Assembly: GCF_002338065.1 (NCBI RefSeq)
Contig: NZ_DDHJ01000015.1
Span: 508,273 to 572,272 of the forward strand
Origin: Pseudomonas sp. UBA1879
GTDB lineage: Bacteria > Pseudomonadota > Gammaproteobacteria > Pseudomonadales > Pseudomonadaceae
Direction: 5' to 3'
DNA: 64,000 nt
Part shown: in pieces, positions 1 through 7,421 of the stretch
Numbering within the stretch: the stretch's first letter is position 1
Layout of the letters: every line of letters starts with the position of its first letter
Position numbers and translations under genes: made by a program
The notes under the pieces: generated by a model
Database searches by the model: none
Told to the model about the DNA's origin: nothing
Seen by the model: the letters and a program-made list of their open reading frames with translations, nothing else

Positions 1-56
1 TGTAAACCCCCGTATGCGTGTTGCATATCCACGAATGCAGCACGCATACGTTTACA
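1..56. repeat. Long imperfect inverted repeat at the window edge
   Basis: TGTAAA and CGTATGCGTG on the left pair with CACGCATACG and TTTACA on the right. The arms give 16 base pairs interrupted by a CCCC bulge on the left, around a loop of about 20 bases. It lies upstream of the decayed zot fragment, so it is probably DNA of the older filamentous phage. Its role (origin, packaging signal or terminator) cannot be decided from sequence alone. Confidence 0.55.
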
Positions 57-248
57 TTTGTTGTGGTCGTGAGCGCCGTCTTCGCGAGCGGTGTGTCGTT
101 GCCGATTGACGAAGAAAAAGGTCGTTGCTCGGACAGTATTCCGGGTGAAGGGACTGGGATCACAGCGCTTGTGGAGTAGGGCGGTCACTACTCCATCACC
201 TTGTGCGAGCATCAGCCCAACGACCCCGAGCTCCAATCCGTTGCCAGT

Positions 249-560
249 CGCCCTGTTATGCCAGTGCCTGCGGCCATGTCATACGCTGACAAATACATGC
301 TCCGCATTCCAGATCTAGCATCCAGGGCTCCGCGTTACGACGACCTCACAAAACCTCGTGATTTCACCAGGCCCACTTGCCTGGCAACTACCAATATCCG
401 TCTCGTTAGCGCAGCCAAGGCGCGTGGTCTTGACGTTGGCAACTACCACGGTGAGCAGGTCCGCTGCCAGTGCTACACGCAGCAGATATCTCGAATGAGT
501 ACTTCGCATGTGTTCTGCATGGATGTCGTTCAAAACGGCTATTTTGATGACAGTAGGCTC
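249..560 (+). pseudogene. Decayed 3' end of a second zot gene
   Basis: This reading frame (open from 201 to 710) resembles the C-terminal, periplasmic part of inovirus Zot proteins. It has SYADKY, a segment ending YDDLTKPRD, then CQCYTQQ followed by a short hydrophobic tail. The intact Zot at 5819-6937 has the matching pieces PIYDNLTAPTDF and CHCYTQQ. No Walker A/B region or upstream zot frame is seen in 1-248, so only the end of the gene survives. It sits left of the dif-like site at 798, which makes it part of an older filamentous prophage and not of the complete one. The rest, up to 797, holds no other recognisable gene. Confidence 0.6.
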
Positions 561-797
561 CAGCGCACGTTAGCAATACCGAACGGCATAGCTTCCGACG
601 TATCATCAGTAGCGCCGTCCGAAGGTCCGCGGCGAATGCCCGCGGCCGCGGACCGCAGGACACAAGTAGCGCCGTCGTCTATTCGGATACTGATCCGTAG
701 GTTGGGCTGATGGATCGCTCAGTCTGCCGGGATGAGATTTAGCGACAGATTGAGGGAATGGATTCTGATGACGCTGCTGCGCATCTATCTCTAGGCG

Positions 798-827
798 GGT
801 TCGTATAATGGCCCGGCTTATGTTGAG
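798..827 (+). other. Degenerate dif-like site (left att of the inovirus)
   Basis: A XerC-type arm GGTTCGTATAA (798-808) is followed by nine bases TGGCCCGGC and then TTATGTTGAG, which matches the first seven bases of the XerD arm TTATGTTAAAT. The right-hand dif has the same TTCGTATAA in its XerC arm. A centre of nine bases instead of six would block normal XerCD recombination, as in phage-derived attP sites of the CTX type. The interpretation as the left prophage junction is inference. Confidence 0.6.
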
Positions 828-880
828 CGGCCTGTGGAAAATGCCCTCGGCACCACGGGGCGCGTAACATAGGCCGCATT

Positions 881-1111
881 ATGCGAACGCCACTTCTCAT
901 CCCCGATCACCTGGTGCGCGATGCCCGGCTCTATGCCCCGTCGCGTGACCCTCTCGATGCTGTCTGCCATTGCCTTGCTGATTACCCTCGGCTCGTCGCA
1001 GAAGCTCGCCAAATGCGTTCTAGGCTTCACCAGCTCGACATGGAGGCCGCTGACCTCGATGCTCGCGTTCAGGCTCTCCAGAGCGCCTGCAGGGCAATCC
1101 TCGACCTCTAG
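881..1111 (+). CDS. Small phage protein of unknown function
   Basis: A 76-residue protein with no signal peptide or membrane segment. The C-terminal two thirds (about residues 28-76) are rich in Leu, Ala, Arg, Asp and Gln in a pattern that suggests one long amphipathic helix or coiled coil. It is the first gene inside the left att-like site and ends about 110 bases before a bidirectional terminator, so it is insulated from the regulator and replication genes. Small genes at this place in inoviruses are often accessory or regulatory. I do not recognise the family. No strong ribosome binding site precedes the ATG, so the start is tentative. Confidence 0.5.
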   Translation: MRTPLLIPDHLVRDARLYAPSRDPLDAVCHCLADYPRLVAEARQMRSRLHQLDMEAADLDARVQALQSACRAILDL

Positions 1112-1221
1112 CCGTACCTCGACTGCCCGAAGGGCATTAGGCGCCACTCGTTCTTCTGCCGGCCGTTGAAACATCCGCGCCGACACCCGGCAACGCCGGC
1201 CGGTCTTCCGCCCAACAAAAA

Positions 1222-1257
1222 ACCCCCAGCGATCGCCGGATCACTGAGGGTTCTTTT
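1222..1257. terminator. Bidirectional rho-independent terminator
   Basis: The stem 1222-1234 pairs with 1239-1251 around the loop GCCG with two mismatches. It is preceded by a run of six A (1217-1222) and followed by TTCTTTT, so it can stop transcription on both strands: rightward from the gene at 881 and leftward from the regulator at 1519. Confidence 0.8.
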
Positions 1258-1455
1258 GCGTGCCAGACGCTCGTAGCGCCTTCGTCATTCGTCCGCGTGC
1301 CGGTCCAACCGCTTTTCCCCTTGCACGTTTCCTGCGCGAAGCCAGCGCGGTCCCGTGACGTGAATCACCATCGCCGGACAGGTCCCGGTAGGTCCCATCT
1401 CAATGCTGTGCTTTTCCGCTTTTCGATCTGGAGCTGGGGAGGGTGCTGGAGTCAT

Positions 1456-1511
1456 CCCGGCGCAGCCGGGTCCACCATCTCTAATGGTGGACTCTTGTCT
1501 CATGGTGAGAC
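1456..1511. repeat. Three adjacent perfect hairpins, candidate phage origin
   Basis: CCCGGC-GCA-GCCGGG (1456-1470), TCCACCAT-CTCTA-ATGGTGGA (1471-1491) and GTCTCA-TGG-TGAGAC (1497-1511) follow each other almost without gaps. The last is followed by TTTT. Such stacked hairpins in the non-coding part of a filamentous phage are typical of plus/minus-strand origins and the packaging signal. The last one could also terminate rightward transcription. The functional assignment is inference. Confidence 0.6.
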
Positions 1512-1518
1512 TTTTCGA

Positions 1519-1731
1519 CTACTCAGCCTCGATCTTCAGTTCTCCGTCCGAGCTGACCTGCACAAGCTTCGTTGCATTGTCAAGTATGTAATGTGCCAAC
1601 TCGCTGTCGCGTAGCGGCTGCCTGCCTTTTTTGACAAGTAACTTATTGATTTCTACGCACTTATGTCTGAGCGCTTCTTGTTCGGCGTTTGAAAGCCGCA
1701 GCGTTGCTGGCATGTCGCTATTACCTGTCAT
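1519..1731 (-). CDS. Small phage regulator, divergent from the replication gene
   Basis: A 70-residue basic protein. The chosen ATG has a strong ribosome binding site (GGAGGGA) seven bases upstream; longer versions in this frame run into the promoter region. After a short N-terminal stretch (PATLRLSN) comes a helical, Lys/Arg-rich core, a layout compatible with a ribbon-helix-helix or other small DNA-binding fold, but no signature is decisive. It is transcribed away from the replication initiator across a 135-base region with a sigma70-like promoter and paired repeats. That is where a phage repressor would sit. A repressor or copy-control role is inferred from position. Confidence 0.65.
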   Translation of the reverse strand: MTGNSDMPATLRLSNAEQEALRHKCVEINKLLVKKGRQPLRDSELAHYILDNATKLVQVSSDGELKIEAE

Positions 1732-1754
1732 CTGAAAATCCCTCCGAGTGTACG

Positions 1755-1838
1755 TGCATGCATGTGATTTGTGTTGACGTATGCAAGTTCCCACGTATAC
1801 ATTCCGCGCAAATGTGATTTGCATGCATGCACGCATGC
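1755..1838. promoter_or_regulatory. Paired operator-like repeats between regulator and rep
   Basis: ATGTGATTTG occurs at 1762-1771 and again at 1812-1821, exactly 50 bases apart in the same orientation. Each copy touches the palindrome TGCATGCA (1755-1762; 1820-1827, with an overlapping copy at 1824-1831), and a further GCATGC lies at 1833-1838. The copies bracket the predicted rep promoter. This suits a repressor that binds both sides and loops or blocks RNA polymerase. Binding by the divergent regulator is inference. Confidence 0.55.
1774..1801 (+). promoter_or_regulatory. Predicted sigma70 promoter for the phage replication gene
   Basis: TTGACG (1774-1779) and TATACA (1796-1801) are separated by 16 bases and point towards the replication initiator, whose start lies about 60 bases downstream of the expected transcription start. 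The promoter is enclosed by the two ATGTGATTTG repeats. Confidence 0.55.
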
Positions 1839-1866
1839 AGTCGTTTTCACTTCTGGACGGACCCTG

Positions 1867-3177
1867 ATGCTCGACCGCATACACCTCTTCATCCCGTTCC
1901 TGTCAGATTTCGTTGATCTGCTCAACGTCGAGGGCAGAGAAGAGCCGGTTCATATTGTTCGTGGTGGCCTGGAAGGTTTGGGCGCTGCCGGTGTTCGTTT
2001 GGCTTCTTCCTCTGTGGTCGTTGACCCTGTCACCGGTGAAAAACGCTGCGAAGACTTACGTCATCCGTGGGAATCTCTCTCGACCGGCTTTACCCCCATG
2101 GCCGTCAAGGTCTTCCATGAGTCTATGGGCAAACGTGCAATGCCCGGTGTTGAGTTAAAAGCCAGTCCCGCAAAGCTTCTTCAGGGACATAACGTCTTTG
2201 GTCCCACTGATATTGCGCTTGGCGCCGCTGAAATGTGGCAGTGGTTAGCGATTGCATATCCCGGCCTTACAAAGATGCTCGACTTAGAGAAAGCAGAGGT
2301 TTACGACATTGACTGTACTTACAGCGCACGCCTTCCTGATGAGCGCACAGCGCTTCAAGCCATCGAGGCTATCCGTGGTGTTAGCAACGGCCAAACTAAG
2401 GGCAGGGGGGATGACTATCAAACCACCGCATATTTTGGGGCTAAAGATAGTCGTCTCCGTAAGCTGAAACTTTACCTCAAACATCCCGAGTTCCTGCAGC
2501 AACTCGAAGAAGCTAAGAATGCTCGCGCTGGTGATCTTTCAGCTGCACGGACAGCTAGGGTTTTATCCGACCCAAGGCTCGACCAGTGGGCTAGGTGCCT
2601 TCTTCGCATTGAAGCAACTGTTGCTAAGCGTTGGCTGAATCGCCGAGGAATACCCAACACACTCATTGGGCTATGCAAGTTTCAGGAAGACTTTCAGGCC
2701 AAGGGTATCTGCTTTATTCAGTGGTGTTGGAAAGAAGTGACGAAAGAATTGTTTGCAGCCTTTGAGGGCATGACCATGAGAGTCATTAACGATGAAACAG
2801 TGCTTACTGCACTGATAGACAAGCATACAAAACGTACTAAAGATCGCATGACTAAAGAGAGGGTTGTTGATGGCGTTGTCGTCCCCTCAATCGTCATTCC
2901 CGGTAAGCTAAGTGATTCTCACGCACGTAGCCTTTTTCGTACTTATCGAAGCATTAAAGAGTACGGCTGGCAGGAAACCATGGATTCAATGAGTCGTGCC
3001 AGTTTCTACCGCCACGTTTCTGATATTTGTGAGTGTGGAATTTCAAAGGCCGCACTCCAAAAACTCAAAGATTCTGATCGGAAGAACAATGTTGTTCCTC
3101 TGTTGCGTTTCCTTGATGTTGATTTCAGCGCTCAACTGCCTCATTGGTACGAAGAGCCTCGCTTTAAAGCTGCATAA
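1867..3177 (+). CDS. Filamentous phage replication initiation protein (II/X family)
   Basis: A 436-residue protein of the phage/plasmid replication protein II/X type, which nicks the plus strand of the replicative form and starts rolling-circle replication. The start MLDRIHLFIPF is chosen because the family begins with such a hydrophobic strand; the open frame extends 32 codons upstream into the promoter region. The section YDIDCTYSARL (about residues 140-150), followed by TAYFGAKDSRLRKLKLYLK (about 184-202), fits the family core with a Tyr in a Lys-rich strand. The C-terminal third probably corresponds to the X domain. It is the first gene of the rightward phage operon and about 65 bases ahead of the ssDNA-binding protein. 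Exact catalytic residues are not assigned. Confidence 0.85.
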   Translation: MLDRIHLFIPFLSDFVDLLNVEGREEPVHIVRGGLEGLGAAGVRLASSSVVVDPVTGEKRCEDLRHPWESLSTGFTPMAVKVFHESMGKRAMPGVELKASPAKLLQGHNVFGPTDIALGAAEMWQWLAIAYPGLTKMLDLEKAEVYDIDCTYSARLPDERTALQAIEAIRGVSNGQTKGRGDDYQTTAYFGAKDSRLRKLKLYLKHPEFLQQLEEAKNARAGDLSAARTARVLSDPRLDQWARCLLRIEATVAKRWLNRRGIPNTLIGLCKFQEDFQAKGICFIQWCWKEVTKELFAAFEGMTMRVINDETVLTALIDKHTKRTKDRMTKERVVDGVVVPSIVIPGKLSDSHARSLFRTYRSIKEYGWQETMDSMSRASFYRHVSDICECGISKAALQKLKDSDRKNNVVPLLRFLDVDFSAQLPHWYEEPRFKAA

Positions 3178-3242
3178 ACGCCCGTTGGGCATAAACGTCG
3201 CTGGCATTGATCTGGCGTCCAACTTAGTAAGAGGGCTTCAAA

Positions 3243-3533
3243 ATGAGTTTGACAGTTTTGGTAGAGGTTAACGGTATTTCTCGCTCTGGTACCTCCGGCA
3301 AGGGTAACCCTTATTGCATGTATGAGGGTTATGTTCATCTTCCTAACGTGCCTTACCCGCAAAAGGCAAGTTTCTACGCACAGAGTTCGGCTGAGGCACC
3401 ACAGCCTGGAACTTACGAAGTTGATGTTATCCTCGACGTTCGTGACGGTCGTATCACCCTGGAAGTTGATCCCCGTCAGGGCCGCCGTAAAAACCTCCCA
3501 CCTCTCTCAGCAGCAATGACCAAGACCGCGTAA
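3243..3533 (+). CDS. Phage ssDNA-binding protein (gene V type)
   Basis: A 96-residue protein rich in short beta strands (SLTVLVEVNGI, YEVDVILDVRDGRITLEVDP) with a basic stretch RQGRRK near the C terminus. It fits an OB-fold single-stranded DNA-binding protein of filamentous phages, which coats the new plus strand before assembly and shifts replication to ssDNA production. Its position directly after the replication initiator and before the virion genes is the usual one. The next gene begins right after its stop codon, so the two are probably translationally linked. No homologue name is claimed. Confidence 0.75.
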   Translation: MSLTVLVEVNGISRSGTSGKGNPYCMYEGYVHLPNVPYPQKASFYAQSSAEAPQPGTYEVDVILDVRDGRITLEVDPRQGRRKNLPPLSAAMTKTA

Positions 3534-3734
3534 ATGTCTTCATATTTCTACTGTCCGGGTGTGGCAAGCGTCTCTGCGACGACAGTCGAGTGTTCCGTTG
3601 CAATCCAGACTTACACGCCGCCTGAGTCTGGAAGCTTCACGATAGACGATTTCAATCAGTTGTTTGTCATCCTTCTGATGTACTGGGCGATGCATTTCGT
3701 CTTTCTTCAGATAAAAAAAGCAATCGAGCAATAA
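3534..3734 (+). CDS. Small phage membrane protein, possible minor coat
   Basis: A 66-residue protein with a polar N-terminal half containing two Cys and a single hydrophobic segment (about residues 44-60, FVILLMYWAMHFVFLQI) before a short basic tail KKAIEQ. The start codon directly follows the stop of the ssDNA-binding gene. Between that gene and the major coat gene, inoviruses usually encode small tip proteins (like gpVII/gpIX of Ff). The inner-membrane orientation with a positive C terminus fits such a role, but the family itself is not recognised. Confidence 0.65.
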   Translation: MSSYFYCPGVASVSATTVECSVAIQTYTPPESGSFTIDDFNQLFVILLMYWAMHFVFLQIKKAIEQ

Positions 3735-3762
3735 CGCTCACTCAACTAAAAGGTGTTCCGAA

Positions 3763-3993
3763 ATGACTCTTTCCAATAAACCCGTTCGTGTTGGTTTTGT
3801 TTCCAAGGTAGTAACGCTCGGCTCGTTGATGGCAGGCGCTGGTATGGCTTCTGCAGCCGGTACTGATATTGACGTCAGCGCTGTTGTTTCTTCGCTCACC
3901 TCTGGTATTGGCACCGTGACTTCCATCGGCATTGCTGCGCTCAGTCTGGTGGTAGTGATTAAGCTCTTCAAGTATGTGAAGAGCGCGCTGTAA
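3763..3993 (+). CDS. Major coat protein precursor
   Basis: A 76-residue precursor. A long basic signal peptide ends at ASA before AGTDID (cleavage near residue 32). The mature part of about 44 residues has the inovirus major coat layout: an acidic, Ser/Thr-rich N terminus, a hydrophobic helix (about residues 53-68) and a basic C terminus KLFKYVKSAL that contacts the DNA. Thousands of copies would form the filament. A GC-rich inverted repeat and a strong hairpin separate it from the adsorption gene, as expected where coat expression must exceed that of downstream genes. Confidence 0.85.
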   Translation: MTLSNKPVRVGFVSKVVTLGSLMAGAGMASAAGTDIDVSAVVSSLTSGIGTVTSIGIAALSLVVVIKLFKYVKSAL

Positions 3994-4044
3994 GGTTAAA
4001 CCCCGGCGCTTGTTGCCCACGTGCAATACGGGGGCATTTCTTAA

Positions 4045-4092
4045 AAGTTGGGTGAGCGAGTCGCGAAGTATGAGCGACCGCTAACCCAACTT
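4045..4092. terminator. Very strong hairpin between coat and adsorption genes
   Basis: AAGTTGGGT (4045-4053) pairs with ACCCAACTT (4084-4092). Inside, AGCG pairs with CGCT and GTCGC with GCGAC around the nine-base loop GAAGTATGA. This makes about 18 base pairs with only single-base bulges. No T run follows, so it may be an attenuator, an RNA-processing site or the ssDNA packaging signal rather than a simple terminator. A weaker CCCCG/CGGGG repeat lies just upstream (about 3999-4034). Confidence 0.6.
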
Positions 4093-4119
4093 ACTCCCCT
4101 CGTAATTTCTGGTACACAT

Positions 4120-5529
4120 ATGAGCCGCTTCGTACTTACGCTCGCGAGCGTCATTATTCTATTTTTTAACACTGCCCAAGCTGCTGACTACAGCTGGTCA
4201 AATAGCACTGGCGATTATTCTAACCCGCGTGACGCATGCGACGGCGCTGCATCCATTTCATACCCTGGCTGGGGCCGCACGCTGCAGTCCCTTGTTGTCA
4301 ACGATGATACTGCTTCTTGTCGTTATATCGTTTTTAGTCCCTCCGATGGCTCAGGTTATTATTTTGACACGTCTGCGCATCGCAATGGTTCCTCTTGCCC
4401 CGCTGGCAGCACGTATAACGATAAGACTGGAGCATGTGATCCGGCTCCTGGTGGAAAATGTTCTCCAAAGAAAGGTCAGTCTTCTCAAAAGATGCACTGG
4501 CTTTCTACTACTGACGAGCCTTCCGGGGAGATTTCTGTCGATGGCTGTGCGGCTTCTGTAAAGAGTTTTCTCTGTTTGACAGCTGCTCCGTCTACGTACT
4601 CTTGCACTGGTAACGCGGAGTTTACGGGCGAGGAGCTGCAACCTATGCCAACGGGAGCGGCTAGCGACTGTGCTGGTAAGGACTGTTCGAAAGATGATCC
4701 ACAGGACGGAACTACAAACGACCCTTGTATCAAGCAGGATACCGGCGCTGGTTATACTTGCACTTCTAAAGTTGAGGATTCCAAAGTAGGCGAAACAAGC
4801 TGCGGTACTGCCAACGGTGTTTATGTTTGCACGCCCGTAACTAAGCCCGTTAAGACCACAATTTCACAGAGTACCGCTCAGCAGCAGACTGCTAATTCAG
4901 ACGGTTCCCTCACTACGAAGAATGTGACAACAACTACTAAGACAACTTGCGTCGCTGATAAGTGTAGTTCTACCTCTTACACGACAACGACAAAGGGCGG
5001 CACAACTTCAACCGGTCAATCTGTCCCTGAGTCTTCAACCTGTACGGGTAAAGGTTGCCCCTCTCAAACAGGGTCTGGTGGCGGTGGGGGAGGTGGTAAT
5101 TCTAAAGACGGGGAGCAGGGCAGTGCTGATTCGTCCTCTGATTGTTCCAAGCCACCTAGCTGTGATGGTGACGAATTTCTGTGCGCGATACTTGACCAGA
5201 ATTTTAAAGACTCATGCGCATTGAGAGCGGAACCTACTGCCAAAGAGAAGGCGGCTAGTGATCAGGCTATTCAAAAGGAAGTTGCAGAAGTTGAGGCTAA
5301 TCAGCAACAGATGGATAGCGATGTTTCTGGTTTGTTGTCTGGATTTAAAGCCGCAGCGCAGCCCGGTAGCGCTGGTGGCAAGTGCTATCCAGATAAGGAG
5401 TTTGAAATTAGCGGTCGAACTGTCGCTATGCCATTTAGCAAGATATGCGACCCTCTTATTCTTCTTCGCTATGCAATCATTGCTGGAGCATATCTTCTTG
5501 CTGCACGTATTTTAACCAGGGAGGCGTGA
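4120..5529 (+). CDS. Phage adsorption (minor coat, gpIII-like) protein
   Basis: A 469-residue precursor. The start is at MSRFVLTLASVIILF because this gives a clean signal peptide cut after AQA; an upstream in-frame start lies inside the strong hairpin and is rejected. The mature protein is Cys- and Thr-rich, with paired cysteines throughout. A Gly linker (GSGGGGGGGNS, about residues 319-329) separates the N-terminal domains from a C-terminal domain that ends in one membrane helix (LILLRYAIIAGAYLLAARIL). This is the gpIII plan: receptor domains at the tip, a flexible linker and a membrane/virion anchor. The host receptor (probably a pilus) cannot be read from sequence. Confidence 0.8.
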   Translation: MSRFVLTLASVIILFFNTAQAADYSWSNSTGDYSNPRDACDGAASISYPGWGRTLQSLVVNDDTASCRYIVFSPSDGSGYYFDTSAHRNGSSCPAGSTYNDKTGACDPAPGGKCSPKKGQSSQKMHWLSTTDEPSGEISVDGCAASVKSFLCLTAAPSTYSCTGNAEFTGEELQPMPTGAASDCAGKDCSKDDPQDGTTNDPCIKQDTGAGYTCTSKVEDSKVGETSCGTANGVYVCTPVTKPVKTTISQSTAQQQTANSDGSLTTKNVTTTTKTTCVADKCSSTSYTTTTKGGTTSTGQSVPESSTCTGKGCPSQTGSGGGGGGGNSKDGEQGSADSSSDCSKPPSCDGDEFLCAILDQNFKDSCALRAEPTAKEKAASDQAIQKEVAEVEANQQQMDSDVSGLLSGFKAAAQPGSAGGKCYPDKEFEISGRTVAMPFSKICDPLILLRYAIIAGAYLLAARILTREA

Positions 5530-5531
5530 TT

Positions 5532-5819
5532 ATGTTTCAAGTGCTTTTCATTGCTGGTCAGGCTATCTTGATGTGGGTTCTTCCTCGGCTGCTCGCTGCC
5601 ATTGGTGCAACCGCAGTATCAACTGCTGTCATTCTTCCGATTTACGAGTGGCTTAAGTTTCAGGTTTTGCAGCAGCTTGGTTCCATAGGTGGCGATGCTG
5701 CGAACTTTATCGATTTTCTTGGTATTCCCACTGCTATTTCAATTGTCTTCGCTGCCTATGCACTCAAGGTTTCTATTGCCGGTGCTAAGTCGGCGTTCTC
5801 CAAAAAGGCGGCTTCATAA
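5532..5819 (+). CDS. Phage inner-membrane/minor coat protein (gpVI-like)
   Basis: A 95-residue, almost entirely hydrophobic protein with two or three membrane segments (about residues 2-35 and 62-80) and a basic Ser/Lys tail. The ATG is preceded by GGGAGGCG, and longer versions in this frame overlap the end of the adsorption gene. Position between the adsorption protein and Zot, size and topology fit the DUF2523/gpVI-like proteins that cap the virion end with gpIII. Its stop overlaps the Zot start (TAATG), so the two are probably translated in coupling. Confidence 0.75.
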   Translation: MFQVLFIAGQAILMWVLPRLLAAIGATAVSTAVILPIYEWLKFQVLQQLGSIGGDAANFIDFLGIPTAISIVFAAYALKVSIAGAKSAFSKKAAS

Positions 5820-6937
5820 TGTTTAAGCTTGCTACCGGTTTGCCCGGTGAAGGTAAAACATCCAATGAATTATGGGATTTTCTTAACGCTCCCGAGTATC
5901 AGGGACGCCCTAAATATTGCACCCCTATTAATGGTTTTGAACCTGAAAAACATGGCGTAAAACCAATTGAGCATATAAAGGTTTGGCAGGATTTGCCTGA
6001 TGGTTCCGTTATATTCTGCGATGAGGTGCAGGACTTTTGCGGCAGTGACCAATTCAAAGAACCACCTGAGTGGGTTAAACAGATTGCGCGTCATCGTCAC
6101 CGAGGCTTTGATTTCATTGTCACAACCCAAAGCCCGATGTTTATACATCCGTTCGTTCGAAAGCTTAGCAAGCCTCACGTCCATTACCATCGCCCTTGGA
6201 ATATGAAGGGTGTCCGTTATACGTTCGAGGCGGCTCAAAATGACCCATTGGCTAAGAGTTCCAAGGCTCTCGCCCAAAAGAAGTTTGTTACTCCCAACCC
6301 CGAGGTCTTTAAGCTTTATACTTCAACTGTCTTAGACACTCATAAATCAAAGCCACCTAAGAAACTGATCGTTTCTGCGATTTTAGCCATGCTTTTCCTC
6401 GTACTGGGTGGCGGTTACGCTGCTTACAAAGTCATGCACTTTGGCAAGGATGCTCAGAAACAAATAAACCCCGCTGCAGTTCAGGATATTGCTGCAACGA
6501 AATCTGTCCCTACTACAAAGTCTGATCTGATTACGCCGCCAACTTTGCCAGATCGTCCAGTGTGGACCGAAGACAGCGTTAAGCCTCGTATTAAGGGTCA
6601 GGCATTCACCGCGCCCATCTACGATAACCTCACTGCACCCACAGACTTTCCCAGGGTGGCTGCGTGCATGAGTTCCAAGAGCAAGGGCTGCCATTGCTAT
6701 ACACAGCAGGCGACACCGTTGGACATTCCTGAGGGCGCTTGCGAGGTCTTTGTTCGTGTCGGAAATTTCGATCCATGGCTTAGCAGTCGTCGCCAGCAGC
6801 AGCAGGTAGCTGCCAAGCAGAGTCCTGCATCTGAGCAGCAGCAAGTTGCTTCGGCAGATCCGTTAAGTCGCGGCCAGAAGTACACCGTAGTTGGCGACAC
6901 TGAGACCCCAGCACGACCATGGAGAGCCCATCAATGA
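5819..6937 (+). CDS. zot: Zot-like assembly ATPase (gpI family)
   Basis: A 372-residue protein of the zonular occludens toxin/gpI family, the inner-membrane ATPase that drives filamentous phage assembly and export. Walker A is GLPGEGKT (residues 7-14) and Walker B is VIFCDE (64-69). A transmembrane helix lies at about 183-204, followed by a periplasmic C-terminal domain with CHCYTQQ. Length and order are normal for the family. The first base of its start codon is the last base of the preceding gene, and its stop overlaps a small gene at 6934. A decayed copy of its C-terminal part lies at 249-560. Confidence 0.9.
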   Translation: MFKLATGLPGEGKTSNELWDFLNAPEYQGRPKYCTPINGFEPEKHGVKPIEHIKVWQDLPDGSVIFCDEVQDFCGSDQFKEPPEWVKQIARHRHRGFDFIVTTQSPMFIHPFVRKLSKPHVHYHRPWNMKGVRYTFEAAQNDPLAKSSKALAQKKFVTPNPEVFKLYTSTVLDTHKSKPPKKLIVSAILAMLFLVLGGGYAAYKVMHFGKDAQKQINPAAVQDIAATKSVPTTKSDLITPPTLPDRPVWTEDSVKPRIKGQAFTAPIYDNLTAPTDFPRVAACMSSKSKGCHCYTQQATPLDIPEGACEVFVRVGNFDPWLSSRRQQQQVAAKQSPASEQQQVASADPLSRGQKYTVVGDTETPARPWRAHQ

Positions 6938-7089
6938 ACGACATGAATCGTTACAATCCAACCTTTGAGCGCCTTGATCTACAAAATGCTCACGTAATCG
7001 AGTGGAAGTGGTTCTTGCAGGAGACCCGTGGTTTTCACTGGTACCGTAATCGATGCTGGGCGCACACTGAATTGAGCAACAGAACGTAA
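6934..7089 (+). CDS. Small protein coupled to zot, unknown function
   Basis: A 51-residue protein whose ATG overlaps the zot stop as ATGA, a sign of translational coupling. It is polar, with no signal peptide or membrane segment, and unusually rich in Trp and aromatic residues (EWKWFLQ, GFHWYRNRCW). It ends 18 bases before dif, so it is the last gene of the prophage. The family is not recognised. Confidence 0.5.
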   Translation: MNDMNRYNPTFERLDLQNAHVIEWKWFLQETRGFHWYRNRCWAHTELSNRT

Positions 7090-7107
7090 CCCATTGATTT
7101 ATAAAGA

Positions 7108-7135
7108 GCTTCGTATAATGTATATTATGTTAAAT
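7108..7135 (+). other. dif site (XerC/XerD recombination, chromosome terminus)
   Basis: The 28 bases consist of the XerC arm GCTTCGTATAA, centre TGTATA and XerD arm TTATGTTAAAT. The centre and XerD arm equal the well-known E. coli dif; the XerC arm differs at a few positions. Here XerC/XerD and FtsK would resolve chromosome dimers, and here filamentous phages integrate. The site marks the replication terminus and the right end of the prophage. Confidence 0.9.
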
Positions 7136-7421
7136 CACGTGTCGCATTCCGTCGATGAGTTGTGACGTCTGTTTCCTCCATCCTCGAAATCAGTGCCTGA
7201 CGACAATGCTTCCCCTCCGCACTTGAGAGGTTTTTTCGAAACGGTTGCAAGACCGATATCTCGCTCTCGCGTCGAAAGACTTTTGGCTCCCAGACTGCAA
7301 CAGCGATCAGAGACGGAGCTGCAACTCGGTAAGCATGTCGCTTTGGATTAAAGCCTCGCCAAACCTGCGGTGTCTTTGGGCTAACCATGCTCCCTGCTCG
7401 GAGGCGCGACGACTGGTGTGG

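Larger units (their letters stand above)
798..7135 (+). mobile_element. Filamentous (inovirus) prophage integrated at dif
   Basis: The element has inovirus gene order and size (about 6.3 kb): regulator facing replication initiator, ssDNA-binding protein, small membrane protein, major coat, adsorption protein, small inner-membrane protein and Zot. It ends exactly at an intact dif (7108-7135) and begins at a dif-like site with a 9-base centre (798-827). That asymmetry, one functional dif and one degenerate site, is what XerC/XerD-mediated CTX-type integration leaves. No integrase or transposase is present. All structural genes look intact. The left edge is inferred from the att-like site only. 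Confidence 0.8.

Noticed and set aside
91..318. Short open frame near the left edge
   Set aside because: Overlaps the zot remnant in another frame; no domain or start signal.
1436..1443. GGGGAGGG, a KOPS-like octamer pointing towards dif
   Set aside because: A single match inside phage DNA is not informative.
4048..4119. Longer start for the phage adsorption protein
   Set aside because: These codons lie within the strong hairpin and precede a clean signal peptide at 4120.
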